64,000 nt of DNA from Hericium rajendrae (lineage: Eukaryota > Basidiomycota > Agaricomycetes > Russulales > Hericiaceae): positions 1,736,001 to 1,800,000 of the forward strand of contig CM065891.1 of the NCBI GenBank assembly GCA_033439255.1. Direction: 5' to 3'. The notes beneath the pieces were generated by a model, which saw only the letters and a list, made by a program, of their open reading frames with translations, was not told the DNA's origin and did not search any database. Below are positions 31,616-43,444 of this stretch, piece by piece (position 1 is the stretch's first letter; each line of letters begins with the position of its first letter). Position numbers and translations under genes: made by a program.

Positions 31616-33286
31616 TTACGAGTCCTTCGACTTCCGGCTGGGCGGCTTGGGCCAGCCCCAGACCTCGCGGATCCAGCGCGCCATGTTGACCTCCTGCTTC
31701 ATCAGGTTGACGATCCACGGGTGCGATAGCATCTCCTTCGGCGGCGGGCGCAGCGCGGGATCGACGCGCAATCTGATAGGTGCGGATCAGCGGGGGCGTG
31801 CGCGATAGACATCGCGAAGCTTACGTCTCTTTAATGAAGTCCTTCATTTCGTCGCTCCAGCGCACGCCGGGCTCGTCCTCGAGCTGCGGCGGCTGTACGT
31901 AACGGAGTCGAAGGTCAGCGATCTGTCACGGCGATAAGGCGGCGGCGTACCTCGCTTTGTGTCACATGGATCATGAGCTCGATGGGGGGCAGGTCGGCCG
32001 TGAAGGGGAAGCGATTCTGAATAAGCTCGAGCAGCGATAGGCCGGTCGACCAGACATCTGCACGGATGGAATATTCGAGGCCAGAAAGTCGCTCGGGCTG
32101 GGCACGCTTATCAGATAGGATCCTTCGAGATGGGATCTAATGACTTACAGCCATGTACAGACTGGTTCCGGTGAACGTGCCCGCACGCGACTCCACGAGC
32201 TCGCCCGACACGCCAAAGTCGCAGAGTTTCACGACGCCTTCGCGCGACAGGAGGATGTTGGATGGCTTGATGTCGCGGTGGATGAGCTTCTTCGAATGCA
32301 GATAGGCGAGGCCTTGTAGTATCTATGCGATGTGTCAGACTGCAGAACAGCAGGGACAGGCGTGCATGAAACAGACGCACTCCCTCTGCCAGCCGTCCTG
32401 CGACCTTCTCGCCCACCCGCGCACCACGCTCCTTGATACGCTTGCCGACCGCCTCGAGACTCTTGCCCTCGCACACCTCCATCACGACCTTGATCTCGCT
32501 GGACGACGGCGACATGTACGCGCCGTAGAAGTGGATGATGTTGACGTGCGAGATGCTGGTGATGATGCCGAGCTCGCGCAGGAGCTGCTTCATCGGGGCC
32601 TCGCGCGTCGTGATCGTCTTGCGCGCCATGACGATGCCGGTGCGCAGGTCCTTCACCTCGTGCACGGCGCCGCCGGCGCCTTCGCCCAGCCGCGAGATCT
32701 CCTCGAAGACCTCATCGGACCACTCGGTGTGTGGATAGGGCATGTGCTTCTCCTCACCTACAAGTGTGCTTGGCGCAGGTGCGGACGAGCTGCGTGTCTC
32801 GATCTCAGTGATTGTTCGGCGGACGTCATCCATGGATGGTGGCTTGGCGGTGGTGGTCTGGAGCGGCGGGCGGATGGTGGCCTCGTCGAGGTCATCGTTG
32901 GCGGGTGCGGGTACAGATAGAGGTGGCCCTCCGTAGTATCCGCCGGCGAATGCTTCTGTAGGCGTGTCGTGGGCCTGTGCTTTGGAGGCACCAGGAGCGA
33001 TGCCATTGAGAGAAAGCTTGAGCGAGGGTTTGGTGGGCGCAGGGGCGGCTGGCGATGGGATGGCAAGGCCAAGCTTGGGCGGGTGTCGGGGTGTCGGGGT
33101 TGTCGAGCGAGAGGTAGGGGGCGGGGAGAGGACTGAGGGAACTTCGAGCCTGGGCGCCTTGCGGATGTTGAGGGGTGCGACGGGCGCGACAGGATAAGGG
33201 TTAGGGGACGCTGAGCGTTGGATGTTGCGGGGCCCGATGGGGCGGCCAGGAGCAGGATGCATGGTGCCAGAGCCAGAGAGCAACAT
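31616..33286 (-). CDS. MKK1: MAP kinase kinase, Mkk1/Pek1 type (cell-wall integrity)
   Basis: A dual-specificity kinase that phosphorylates a MAP kinase of the Slt2/Mpk1 class. The start [16 protein letters not shown] (ATG 33284-33286) opens a Pro/Ser-rich tail of about 190 residues. The kinase domain follows in order: the glycine loop [12 protein letters not shown] (about 32650-32695), VMARKTI with the catalytic Lys, [31 protein letters not shown], the catalytic loop [10 protein letters not shown] (about 32260-32290), [10 protein letters not shown], the activation loop with the [11 protein letters not shown] stretch bearing the usual Ser/Thr targets, and a C-lobe ending [27 protein letters not shown], stop at 31616-31618. 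Splice joins around 32110-32330 are small exons. The sequence groups with Mkk1/2 rather than Pbs2 or Ste7 by memory of the activation loop. An alternative start is the Met at 33262. Confidence 0.88.
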
Positions 33287-33606
33287 AGGTAATGGCGAGG
33301 AGAGGGTGGAGAGGAACGTCCAAGTCGATGAGGTCGAGGGGTGTTGCCGAGAGGTGACGACCGGGCGTTCGCGTTTACTTAGAAGAAAAGAAAGGTGAGA
33401 CAGCGCGCGGTTGTCGCCCTGGTTGCGCGTTCTCTCCACGAGGTTTCTCCTTTCACTCCAAGAACGTCCCCTCCATCGACAACACAACCCTCGCTCCTCT
33501 GTCCCCTACACGTTGCTGCCTTCCTGCATGGCCGAGGCCTCAGTCTCACTTCCTACATAGGTAATAAATGCCCAGTGATAATAATAGCATCAATTCAAAT
33601 CTTCAA
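33287..33606. other. MKK1 promoter region
   Basis: 5' flank of MKK1 up to the tRNA-Leu gene. The minus strand is purine-rich near 33380-33400. Nothing else assigned. Confidence 0.4.
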
Positions 33607-33700
33607 GGTACTGTAGCCAAGTGGTTTAAGGCGTCACGTTTAGGCAATATCAGCCGATCCGTGATGGGTAACCTCGCGAGTTCGAATCTCGTCAGTGCCA
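33607..33700 (+). tRNA. tRNA-Leu (TAG) with intron
   Basis: The acceptor stem ggtactg pairs with cagtgcc (33693-33699), with one G-T pair and discriminator A. The D arm is gccaagtggtttaaggc. The anticodon stem tcacg/cgtga holds the loop ttTAGg, and an intron of about 14 bases lies at position 37/38. A long variable arm (tgggtaacctc) and T arm gcgagttcgaatctcgt follow, as expected for a leucine tRNA. A T run begins five bases downstream. Confidence 0.93.
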
Positions 33701-33937
33701 TCAATTTTTGACTTTTTCTTTTGTTCTTGGCGCCTAAGAACAATGGCGCGCTTACCGGCGGCAGCGCTTGATTGACGTAGAACATTAATGGGCGCTTCGA
33801 CAGATCGTCCGCGTCGTCTGCCGTCGCTTATATTGCGGGGTTTCTGCAGCTCTTCTCTCTTGCTCTGCTCTCCTGCACTGCAGCTCTACACCATCTCTCT
33901 ATCCACATTTGTCCTTGTATCGTTTACTATCGACGAC

Positions 33938-34567
33938 ATGTATTCCCAGCCTAACAACTCCGAGGCCTCCCTCCCCTCCTCAAGCTCATCTCAATCCCAT
34001 CTCTCCACACCTCCTCCCACTCCTCCGCGTCCCGTACGCAAACAACCCCAGCAAATACGCCTCCAGCCCATCGGTGTAGACCCCAACTGTATCGTCGGCA
34101 AGGTCCTCACCTGCGTCCGCCGCTCCCCAATCCACCCCTCCGTCTCCCTCGACTTCGCCGACGACACCACCTACCAGCTGCGCGTCGATGGCTACAGCCC
34201 CACCTTCCCCGGCATCCCGCGCGAGTTCGAGATGAACAGCGCAATGTATCCGCTCCTGCACGCCGAGGGCGGCCGCGCCGATGTGCGCCTCACCGTCTCG
34301 CACTGCCGCTTCGTCTCGCTCACGGACACCGCGCACGACATCCGCGGGCCCGCGTGCCGCTGGAGCGTCGACCACCTCGCGCTCGCGCTCAAGTTTGAAG
34401 AGGAGGACGGCTGGCACTGCGTCTGGGCGTCCATGGCGGAGTACGACGGCCGCTTCGGCCCGTGCATGTTCCGCAGCTTCGACGACGTCTACCTCGACGA
34501 GATCAAGCGGTCGCCCCGGCGCGGCCGCACGACCAAGAGGCACCACCGGCGCCACCACCGCGCCTGA
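33938..34567 (+). CDS. Conserved-type hypothetical protein with basic C-terminus
   Basis: A single intronless frame. I chose ATG 33938 (MYSQPNNSEASLPSSSSSQ) because the in-frame region before it (from 33788) reads like 5' leader. The protein has a Ser/Pro-rich head, then a globular-looking middle (VGKVLTCVRRSPIHPSVSLDF, YSPTFPGIPREFEMN, HCRFVSLTDTAHDI, WSVDHLALALKFEEEDGWHCVW) and a tail of Arg/His (KRSPRRGRTTKRHHRRHHR) that could be a nuclear signal or bind nucleic acid. The GC-rich third positions of codons support real coding. I do not recognise the family. Confidence 0.6.
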   Translation: MYSQPNNSEASLPSSSSSQSHLSTPPPTPPRPVRKQPQQIRLQPIGVDPNCIVGKVLTCVRRSPIHPSVSLDFADDTTYQLRVDGYSPTFPGIPREFEMNSAMYPLLHAEGGRADVRLTVSHCRFVSLTDTAHDIRGPACRWSVDHLALALKFEEEDGWHCVWASMAEYDGRFGPCMFRSFDDVYLDEIKRSPRRGRTTKRHHRRHHRA

Positions 34568-37500
34568 GTCTGGTGAGCATCCCGCTGTTCGCTGTTCGCG
34601 ACGCGATGCTGACCGCTTCACCTAGGCGCTACTTCCCCCCTTCCTCCACTCTTCGTTCTTTTCTGATTGCATCCATTTGTTGTTGCATTGTTGCCTGTTG
34701 TTTCTTGCTTTCCATGCTGTGTTGCTACCATTGCATCATCATTACTGTACCGATCTTGTGCATGTCGTCATATCCTGCATTTGTACTATACCTCAGACTG
34801 TTGCCCAGTCTCACCATACATCGAGTTTTCGATACTATACTTACCCTTGTGACCGCGCATGCTTCAGCCTCACGGGCGGAGTGCGGCACGAGAGGCCGTG
34901 GAGTGGATGTTTTCGAGTAGTGCGACTGTAGCCTAGACATCACACCCACATTGGATTCTGAAGGCAGAAATCAAGGATTTGTTTCTGCCCGCTCATGACG
35001 CGTTCACCGCGTTTGCTGTGATTCTGGAATGGTGACATGATAGGCAAGTACTATGCGCATGTCGATTTTCGATGGGAAGGGTGTGGGGCGGCAGCGAATT
35101 CGTCCAGAGAGATATCTCGACGGAACGATCCCCACGAGTGCACTCCTTTCGAAACCCTTACCTGATGAGATACATAGGCCTTGTGTGCGCTGGTTTGATC
35201 GGTTAGAGGTTACTCGCAGTCTCGATGAGAAGAGGTATGTGGAAGGAAAGGCCGCCTGTTGTAGTCTCCCGGGGGCAGAGTAGATACTAGACTCAACCTT
35301 CGTGCCTCAGGATCGTCGTATCTGACGCCTGTTGGTGATTGCCCGAGGAAGGTATCATCAAACGGAACGCTTGACAAGACATTCCAACAGCGTGTCGGTG
35401 ACTGTGGTACGAGCAGGATGGCTGCGAGCACTCTCCAATGACGAAACCCTCCAAAATTAGGCGGAAATCAAGGATCCGTTTCTGTGCGCTAACGATACGC
35501 TCACTGCTATTGTGACTCAAATGACGACATGAAAAACAAGCATCAGACTCTTCTGTGTGCAATGTCGCCATTTCGGGGAGAAGTGCATGTGGATAACAAT
35601 GACTTCATCCATAGGGATCTCGACGAAACAATCCCAGAGCCATCGATATTTCGATGCTACCCATTTTGCGTCATGAACCACTGCAGTTCGAGATGTTTTC
35701 CAGACGAGAATACTGTAGGCCTCGATCGAACACATAACAAAAAGAGCAGCCTGCTCGAAGATTGGTCCTTTAGCGGTTGCTCCGAGGAAGGTATCATCAA
35801 ACGTAATACTTGACAAGACACTTCGTACCGGCGACTGCGGTGCGAGCTAGACAGCACCGACTACTCTGCAGCGGAGAAGCCCTGCAAGTGATCTTTCATA
35901 AGTACAAGAAGCGGAGGTCGTTGCATACTATACGTACCCCGTTTCCCGACTGGGGACCTATCAGTCTCTGCACAATACTCGACTCGTCCGTTATTGTTCG
36001 AGACACGTCACCGGTCTAACATACCACTGATCAGACTGGCTAGAAGTGCGAGGCGACGGAGAACGGACGATCGGATATTATTCGAGTGAATGATAGACAC
36101 GAAGGGAAGACCGAAGACCCCGCACTGTGTCATGCAGGCAGAAATGACATCGATAGTGATGCTCACCACGTTCAACCCGGTAGATTATCGAACGCCGAGC
36201 AGGATGATAGCGAGGCTGACCATGGCTGTCCTGAATTAGCCTGAGTTTCGCCATTCCGTGCCATTTCCAGGAGTTAGAGTTACATAGCGAGGTCGGCGGC
36301 TTGTGTTGTGGCCGAATCGATGCTGACGGTAGCAGCGCTAGAGTAAAAGGCCGTCAAGCATGAAGCATGAAGTGAAGGGAACCTGTCGAAGATATTTGTC
36401 GTTTGGTGATTACCCTGGTTGAGGCATCGCAGAGCGGAACTCTTGCAAAGCGCTAGCAGTCTAGATCGTGAATTCTGGGGACTGATCTGGGCGCGAGCGA
36501 GATGACGGCGAGCAATCCGAGATGACGCGATAAACAAGTCCTTTTATTAGACAACCTTCAAGTAGGCTTTGTCGGTGATGATGCTTACAACGATCATAAC
36601 GGAAGTCGATAACCCTAGACCAAAATGCCGTGCGTAGCTAGCAGATACCGTTGACCTCGCTTCCATATAGCCAGAACGCCACTAGGGTGGCCTCGACGTG
36701 TGCAACGTGCATGACGCCGATCGCCATGCATCGCGCTCTGACTCCACGGTGCAGGGTGACACAGACCGCCCGCAACATCACCAGAAGAGCCTATCAGAAA
36801 GAAACGTGCCATCGACAGGGCGACTCGAAGCAGCGCGAACGACAGATCTAACAGCGACTCACCTGAATAAAGCATGAATCGGGCGTGGCGCTACCGTGCA
36901 GCTTCTCCCATCTGTCAGAATGGCTTGGCGCAGCCGCCCGCTGATCGACATTCGAGCATTCCGTCGCGTAAGTTGCTATACGATGTCGAGGAATTCGGGG
37001 GAGCCGCTTGTGGCGCAGATACAGACGCTGCAGAGACGGCATGGCGCACAGCATTCATCGATAGTTCGATGATCGCGCGTTGGGGACGGTTGAACGATGA
37101 GGCCACAGGAACGTCGATAATTAAGGATATGATTGCTGCAGCGGACGTAGCGGGCAGGGCGGTCTGTAGCCTACCTATAGCATGGGCTAGACGTATCGCT
37201 GGCATATACAGCGGTCATCGGGCACCAAATACCTCCATATGTGCTAGGCAGGTTGTCGATATGAGCCCTGTATCAAAGAGAGAAATAAGAGCAAACAGGT
37301 ACGAAGTCGAGTTCTACCCGCGACTGAGGAAGACGTAGATGGCAGGTCTTATCGCGTGCCATAGTGTCCGACTCCAATCCCAGTCAGAATAGCTTGATCT
37401 AACTTTGAGTAATCGAGACATGAGGCCCCCTGAACAATTGGCGAGGTAGCATCAGTCTTTTGGTCGCGAAGCGGTCAGGATGATCGTCGATCGATCGATA

Positions 37501-39080
37501 TCCGAGGAGCATACGCATTCGCCGAGAGTGAGCAGAGCAGCGCGTAGCCTATTTCTTTTGGATTAGGTTGTTTGGACAAGGGCCAGGGCTTCCCCGAGCA
37601 GCAGCGACAAATCACGTCGAACTTGTTAGCAAGCAGCAGAATAGTCTGCATGTACGGATCCACTGCAATAGATAGCTGATATAGACCGATTAATATTGAT
37701 TGAAGACATAAATGGAGAACTCTTGATCGTTGCTTGAAATCGAGTTCAGGGACATAAGATGGATTGCATGGACGCCCGCGGATGCTGTTCAGAAGAGTGC
37801 CGAGTGTCGGAAGCCAGCCGCAGAGTGTAGCCCATAAGCAGGCAGCATCCTGCCAGTGCATGACCACAAAGTTTGATATGCGCGTGCGCGATGGAAAAAG
37901 ATGACCTCCAAGTTATAGATTGTAACTTGATTCTTTGACGAGTCCTTGCTATCCTGGCTATGGAACCCTATCCAATTCAGCGTGTGCGGCTATGAAGTAG
38001 GTATTTGCGATCCGCACCACCCCAAGGGTGTGAATAAAAGAAGAGAAGGCCATGGAAACAGTAGTGTCATGTATACTGCGTGCGAAGCATAATTAAGGTA
38101 TGATACGTACGGGGTGGGAAGAAGACTGCCCACTCACCGCGTGTACACGTTTTCCGAGACGAGTTGGGATGCACGGGGAGCGCGCCCTGTTCGACGTCAT
38201 CAAAATGAGGCCTTTTTTGCAGATGATTATCTTCTGCTTTGTTAAAATTCTTTCGATACTTGCAATGACGTGAAGAGTCATCAAGATAAGGCCGGAGGAG
38301 AGGATTCTGCGGAGCGTGGACGAAAGGACCATCACGCCAACGTCAACAACAAGTGACGGATAACTTCACCAATCGCGACAGCTGCGACTAGATAATTGAA
38401 ATGCAGCAGCGCATCAATCCTGTCAAGCACCTTGGGCCTGACAGATGCTCTATCGTCGTGAGAGTCGATCCCCGACGCAGAACGCGCTGCGCGTAAGCGA
38501 ACACCTCGTGCCTGCGTACGCATGTCCACTACCCGCGTTCACGAGATGCACGGACGTCAATGCAAAGGGGCGCATTGCCTCATCGCTGCGACACATCGGC
38601 GAATAAGTCAGATGCACGGATGCCTGACGCCCACGGCCCGTTGCGCAACGGCTGCTCCCGTCAATGATATGGCCAGGCATGATGGCAATGGAAGATACGT
38701 GCGGCAGGTGTGCGGGGTCGCTCTCGGTGTTTTGAACGGCGCGTTGCTTGGGACGAGAGAAGTGCGATCTGAGAAGCAGGCGGATGGCAGCAATGTCCGG
38801 TATTTACCCACTTTCGGTGGCCTGGAGCACGACGCTACGGAATCAGACAGATGCAGATGATAGAAAGATGCTTCTTATCTCCAGGAGTTCGCAGGCAAGC
38901 TGCTGGGTGGAGTTATGCAGAGGTTCGATGATGAAGAGCAATGGATCGCAAGAGTCGTCGGGCTCGAGATGACTGAAGGAGGAAGAGAAGGTTGTGGCGG
39001 CCGCCACCGCGTAGCAACCGGTGCCGCACGCGTTCGCTCGCGGCATTCACACTCTGGCGCTGTTCGTGCGATCTGAATCC
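34568..39080. other. 4.5-kb gene-poor region
   Basis: The longest stretch without a convincing gene outside the transposon block. It contains a degenerate duplication (35030-35890, listed separately), an Ala-rich minus-strand frame at 36915-37205 (MPAIRLAHAIGRLQ) overlapping an equally open plus-strand frame, and a 130-codon minus-strand frame at 37475-37867. None has a motif I can name. It probably holds decayed sequence. Confidence 0.45.
35030..35890. repeat. Degenerate tandem duplication, two units of about 440 bp
   Basis: Unit 1 (about 35030-35500) and unit 2 (about 35520-35890) share gaggaaggtatcatcaaacg (35344 and 35782), cttgacaagacattc/cttgacaagacacttc, ggtgactgtggtacgagc/ggcgactgcggtgcgagc, and gatatctcgacggaacgatccc/ggatctcgacgaaacaatccc. 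A related stretch, aaatcaaggattTgtttctg, also precedes each unit (34970 and 35465). On the minus strand both units can be read with the words RLMIPSS. It is an old duplicated fragment, either a decayed element or gene piece. Confidence 0.6.
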
Positions 39081-39694
39081 ATGTCCCCCTCCGCTGTACC
39101 CTCACGATCCTCGAAGGTCACCTTCGCGTCTTTGACGCCTAACAACCTGGGCACAGTCCGGAAACTGAATTCTGTCCTCTTTCCTATCAAATACAGCGAG
39201 AAGTTCTATCAGGATGTGTTACTGCCGGAGGCGGAGGATTTCTGCAAGCTCGGTACGCTATTGCCTTTCTGCTGTTGGAGATAACACTGATACGCCATTC
39301 TGGGTAGTTTACTACAACGACGTACCGGTAGGTACCATATGCTGCCGCTTGGAGACGAAAGATGGTGTGGCAGATCTGTACCTGATGACAATGGGAGTCC
39401 TGGCTGTCAGTTTTCGTCGACTTTGGAGCTGTGCGCCTACTCATCGCCGGAATGTTCTAGCCATACCGCTCACTCGGCATCGGCTCGCAGAGCTTACAGC
39501 TTATCTTGGACGCCGCTGCCTCTCACACCAAGCCTAAGATCAATCGAATATACCTTCATGTTCAAGTCTCGAACGATGGTGCTAAGCAGTTCTACGAGCG
39601 ACATGGATTCTCGGAAGTTGGTGTGGTTGAACACTACTACAAAAAGATTACCCCGAGCGATGCATGGATATTGGAAAAGAAATTCGAAAATTAG
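39081..39694 (+). CDS. NAA50: N-alpha-acetyltransferase 50 (GNAT family)
   Basis: The ATG at 39081 opens MSPSAVPSRSSKVTFASLTPNNLGTV. Two short introns give a product of about 167 residues, the usual length. The family string VLFPIKYSEKFYQDVL is followed by YYNDVPVGTICCRLE, YLMTMGVLAPYR, the acetyl-CoA pyrophosphate loop RSLGIGS (R-x-x-G-x-G), then KINRIYLHVQVSNDGAKQFYERHGFSE and HYYKKI, close to animal San/Naa50. The enzyme acetylates the N-terminus of Met-starting proteins and associates with the NatA ribosome-bound complex. The introns lie near 39251-39306 and 39406-39461. Confidence 0.92.
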
Positions 39695-40011
39695 ATGGAA
39701 AGAGAGACCCATCGCGCCAGCGTGGCGCAATGTAGACATCCAGATAGTGAGTGATCTGTTGCCCCTCCCAGTGAAGTAAGAGTACTCAAACCATGTCCGT
39801 GTCTGAAAGAATACGCTGTAGTCGTTGTACATACACCTCCACCACAGCCGAATTATACTCAAAACAGTGTAGCAACTATCATATCCGGATAGCAAATAAG
39901 CATGTGCGTTTGTGTTGATCAAAGGGATACTGATCGTGTGTGTGAGTCAGGTGGTCTTATTGAGAACCAAAACCGCACTCACAATGCAATGGGAAGGGGA
40001 AATTAAGGCAC
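39695..40011. other. Convergent gap between NAA50 and a C2H2 gene
   Basis: 3' flanks of two convergent genes. Nothing else seen. Confidence 0.45.
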
Positions 40012-40743
40012 TCAAGCACCATCGTCATAACCGCAATTCTTCACGAGCTGTGAACGCTATCAGCGGGGTAACCATACAGGTAATGTCGCACGTACCTGAT
40101 GCCGCTTCAATGCGTCCTTCCTGGTAAACGTCTTCCCGCACCCCCCATTGCAGAGGAAGGGCTTCTCCCCGGAATGGGTCTCCTTGTGCCGTTTCAGATC
40201 GTGCTGGCGGTTGAACGATAGTGCGCACATGTCGCACGCGAAAGGGCGCTGCGGAGATGCCGGATACTGCATCTGCTGGGCCGTCGATGACGTCGCGGGT
40301 ACCTGCTGTACGCCCTGATTGGCGTAGGGGGCTGTAGATGGCGCTGGGGCGTAGCCCACCGAGCCGCTGTGACCGTGGCCGTGGCCATAGTCTGGTCTGG
40401 GTGTGCTTCCGGGCTGCACCATGCCGCCTTGCGCCGCATATGGGGACGCCTGGGTCATGGGATTCATCGAAGCGTGCGCGGGGTGGGTGGCGTAGGGCGC
40501 TGATCGTGAGGTCTGGGCGTACGCGCCATGGGGGACACCACCGTGCTGCACATTCGGAGCGCTATATGGGTAGGACGCCTGTGGACTTCCGCTGGGCGGC
40601 ATCGGGGCGGACCCATAGGCGGACGCGTGATAGGTGGTGTTAGACGCGGGGTACGCCTGACTGGGGTTCGCCCTCGCCCATTGCTCAGGGGAGTAGCCAG
40701 CATGGAGATCAGAGGGGTGGGCGGGGTGGCGTCGGTCGGACAT
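40012..40743 (-). CDS. C2H2 zinc-finger transcription factor (two fingers)
   Basis: The ATG at 40741-40743 opens MSDRRHPAHPSDLHAGYSPEQ. A long Ser/Pro/Tyr/Ala/Gly-rich region is followed at the C-terminus by FACDMCALSFNRQHDLKRHKETH, the linker SGEKPF, and LCNGGCGKTFTRKDALKRHQ, two classic C2H2 fingers. One intron (donor right after KRHQ, acceptor near 40048) leads to the last words LVKNCGYDDGA, stop at 40012-40014. The layout is that of many agaricomycete regulators with terminal finger pairs. It should be nuclear and bind DNA; targets are unknown. It is the first of two similar genes in the window (see 51838-52890). Confidence 0.85.
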
Positions 40744-41764
40744 GGTAATCGATGGCGAAGAACAGAGTCCGTGAGCTAGGCAATACTTGTCTGTCCTTCA
40801 TAAGGATTTTGAGAGCGCCTACCTGCTACATTCAGGGACATATCCGGAAAGCAGAATACAGTCGGGTCGACATGGGCGTACTCGCATCATGCATCATGGG
40901 CTGAGAGGGCCGGTTGGTCAGTCATAGGACGGACTGCCTAATAGCGGAATACGAATTGAGTAAAACCCCTTGTAGCAGGGGCGGGCGCGCTGACAGCACA
41001 GCATCCCTTGGGTATATGTCATTGATTGACTATGGTGAATGATGTTTTCGACCTTAGCGCCGAGAGAGATACAAATTTGTGGCGCCCTTCTTCCCCCCGA
41101 GAACTCGGCGGGTCTTGAATGGGACGGGGCCATCTACTGTTTAGATCACAGAATCAGCTAAGCTCCCTGGGGCCCGTGTATCCTCGTATGTGCGCCTCAA
41201 ACTGTTCTCAGGGGAACCAGAAGCCGTAATGGATGCACAATTCTAAAGCAAATCCTGGTTCGGCGCGGATGTTGGCGGGTATCAAGTGAGCTCCGAAGGA
41301 AGATCTACTGCTTCCTGGAAAACGTCTCCAACATTTCGGTGGATTCAACGTGTACCCAGGTATTCGCATTCTCCGACGGCGAACGCCAGTTTGCATCGGT
41401 TAATCTATACATCCATTCCACTGCCCAGTGTCCATCGCAGTGATCCAAGGGGGGCAATAACGACCAAGCCCAAGCTTGTCAGCTCGGAACCTTATTGGAT
41501 CCAAGGGCATTCCCGATGTTCAGGCCGTACCTTGGAGTCGTTGAGATTGAATAAGCCCACATCACGCTCTAAAGATTGATAAATTTATCCCATACATTCC
41601 CGCTGTCAGCGTCGGAACCATTGTCTCGAGAAGCATCGCTGATCGTTGAATGGGAGCCTTCGGATTGGCCTATTTTTCAATAATGTGCACCGACTATGAT
41701 GCTCTCGATGAGAGACAAAAATTGCACTAGCAATCATGATGCTACGATGGGGAGCGTCCGGCCA
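40744..41764. other. C2H2 gene promoter and unassigned sequence
   Basis: Upstream region of the minus-strand zinc-finger gene. Short frames only; no feature supported. Confidence 0.4.
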
Positions 41765-42469
41765 TTACAAGATACCGCTCATTGACTCGAATGCGAATGT
41801 ACGAGATGGGAGCATGCCTCGAAAGGCTGGCGGCCCCGATATATGATGGTCCGTATTCTCAGCCCTGAATATTTGAATATTAGATTGCTCCATCCCGGGA
41901 GGTTGGAGCGTGACCGCTGTACTTTCTCCCGGTAGACACGAGACCATGACCGAGGCAAGGTCGATAAAACAATCGACACAACGTGTTTTAGCAGATACAT
42001 ACCTCCGTCGGACACTATACGGATGAAACCAGGCTTCTTTCGGGGTGTCTACGACAGCCCAAACTTTGAGGTCAGGCCCGCGTAGCTCGGTAAACCCGAG
42101 ACGTATTTTCAATATGGCGCTTTGTCAAGAAACGGCGTGCATTCGTTTCGAGCGACGGATGGGTCGCGGACGTAGATATCCCGGAGAGGGGCGAGGGCGT
42201 TCGCGTCTCTGTTGTTTCCATTGGTATCTGTATATGTTATGACAGGGCCTTCTTTGACAGCAGTCGGCTATTGCAAGCTGGGCACGTTGCCTCTTGGGAC
42301 AATCGACAGAGCAATGATGATATGGGGATAATCTCGACAGCGGTGAAGTGACGTCCATCCTGAACCATAGATAAGAATTGCCTGAAGATGTGTGAGGAGT
42401 GTGGGAGCATACGCGCGTAGAAGCGGTGTAAGAGCCGAAGCGTTCGCCTTGATACACGATGTTCGGCAT
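41765..42469 (-). pseudogene. Decayed gene of unknown family
   Basis: Read from ATG 42467-42469, the text alternates frames yet stays protein-like: MPNIVYQGERFGSYTASTR, then after a good 53-bp intron DGRHFTAVEIIPISSLLCRL and CPACNSRLLSK, then in another frame EGPVITYTDTNGN-NRDANALAPLRDIYVRD and ECTPFLDKAPY-stop, then in a third frame LGFTELRGPDLKVWAVVDTP-KEAWFHPYSVRRR and, to 41765, IFRAENTDHHISGPPAFRGMLP. The first switch could be an alternative intron, but the second (at about 42105-42112) has no splice signals. I read it as one gene damaged by frameshifts. Family not recognised. Confidence 0.4.
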
Positions 42470-43444
42470 CTAGAAGTGGATAAAACCGCTAAAATGTGCT
42501 GATATATCGACTAAGTATCCGAGACCATAACACGATTTGATCGGATACCGATTTGGACATTTGACCCCGGGAGCGTCTTCATCCCATCGTAGGGGACGGC
42601 GAGGTATCAATACGCATCCCAGGCGACAAGTCATCGCTAAATGTTGCTGACCGGACTCGTGCAGGCCTCGGCAAGGAAGGAAGTTCCTTACTCGAGGGGA
42701 GACGGAACGGAACGATCAAGACCAGGTACAGAGCCTTCATTGAAAGCCAACTCAAAAAATAAGCGGCAGGGACAAGGGCAGGGAGATGTGTCCATACCCC
42801 TCGACAGTGACACATTTGCATCACGATGTCAAGATGTCCGTGGTTGAATGTTTCGCCGGAATGTTCGAGGCACTGCACCTGGATAGCCTCATGTAGCCTC
42901 GACGCTGCATGTGAAACGGGTCGCGAGCCTCGGCTTGCAGGCGGCGAGTATTCCAAACAGCCAAAAGCCGAAGAACAGGAAGAACGGTCCGGTTGTCGGT
43001 CAGATGCAGTTGATCCTGCGCACAGACTCTTACATCAACCACAGCCATGGCCATAGACGAAAATCAGCACTTTGTGACCGTGATGATGTTCCGAGAGATG
43101 CGTGGTCGCATGTAACCTGAAGGGGAACGGGGTCGATGTGCGGCCAAGCCAGAGGGATATTAAGGCACAAACACTGGTGACACGCCTAGCAAGGACGACT
43201 GGATAGCGGAGAACACGTCCAAGTCGTCTTAAGGCCGGTCTAAGGACGGGTAGAAAGGGAGGAACGTAGTTACCAAAGGAGGCATCTTAGAAGGAATGAA
43301 GAACAGGACAATGCTTCTGCATGGTGAGAAGCAAAGGAGCCTTATAGAGGGAGAGAAAGACGAATACCTTTTCAGCCACAACGTCAGATCTCGATCTCCC
43401 CGCGTAAACACCCTCTTGGCGCCTGGCCCACCGTTCAACCTCCC
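42470..43444. other. Upstream region of CDC9
   Basis: No gene supported. The last part carries the ligase promoter. Short frames on both strands are without motifs. Confidence 0.4.

Noticed and set aside
36874-37338. 154-codon plus-strand frame as a gene
   Set aside because: An equally open minus-strand frame overlaps it, no motif is visible, and the area is degenerate.
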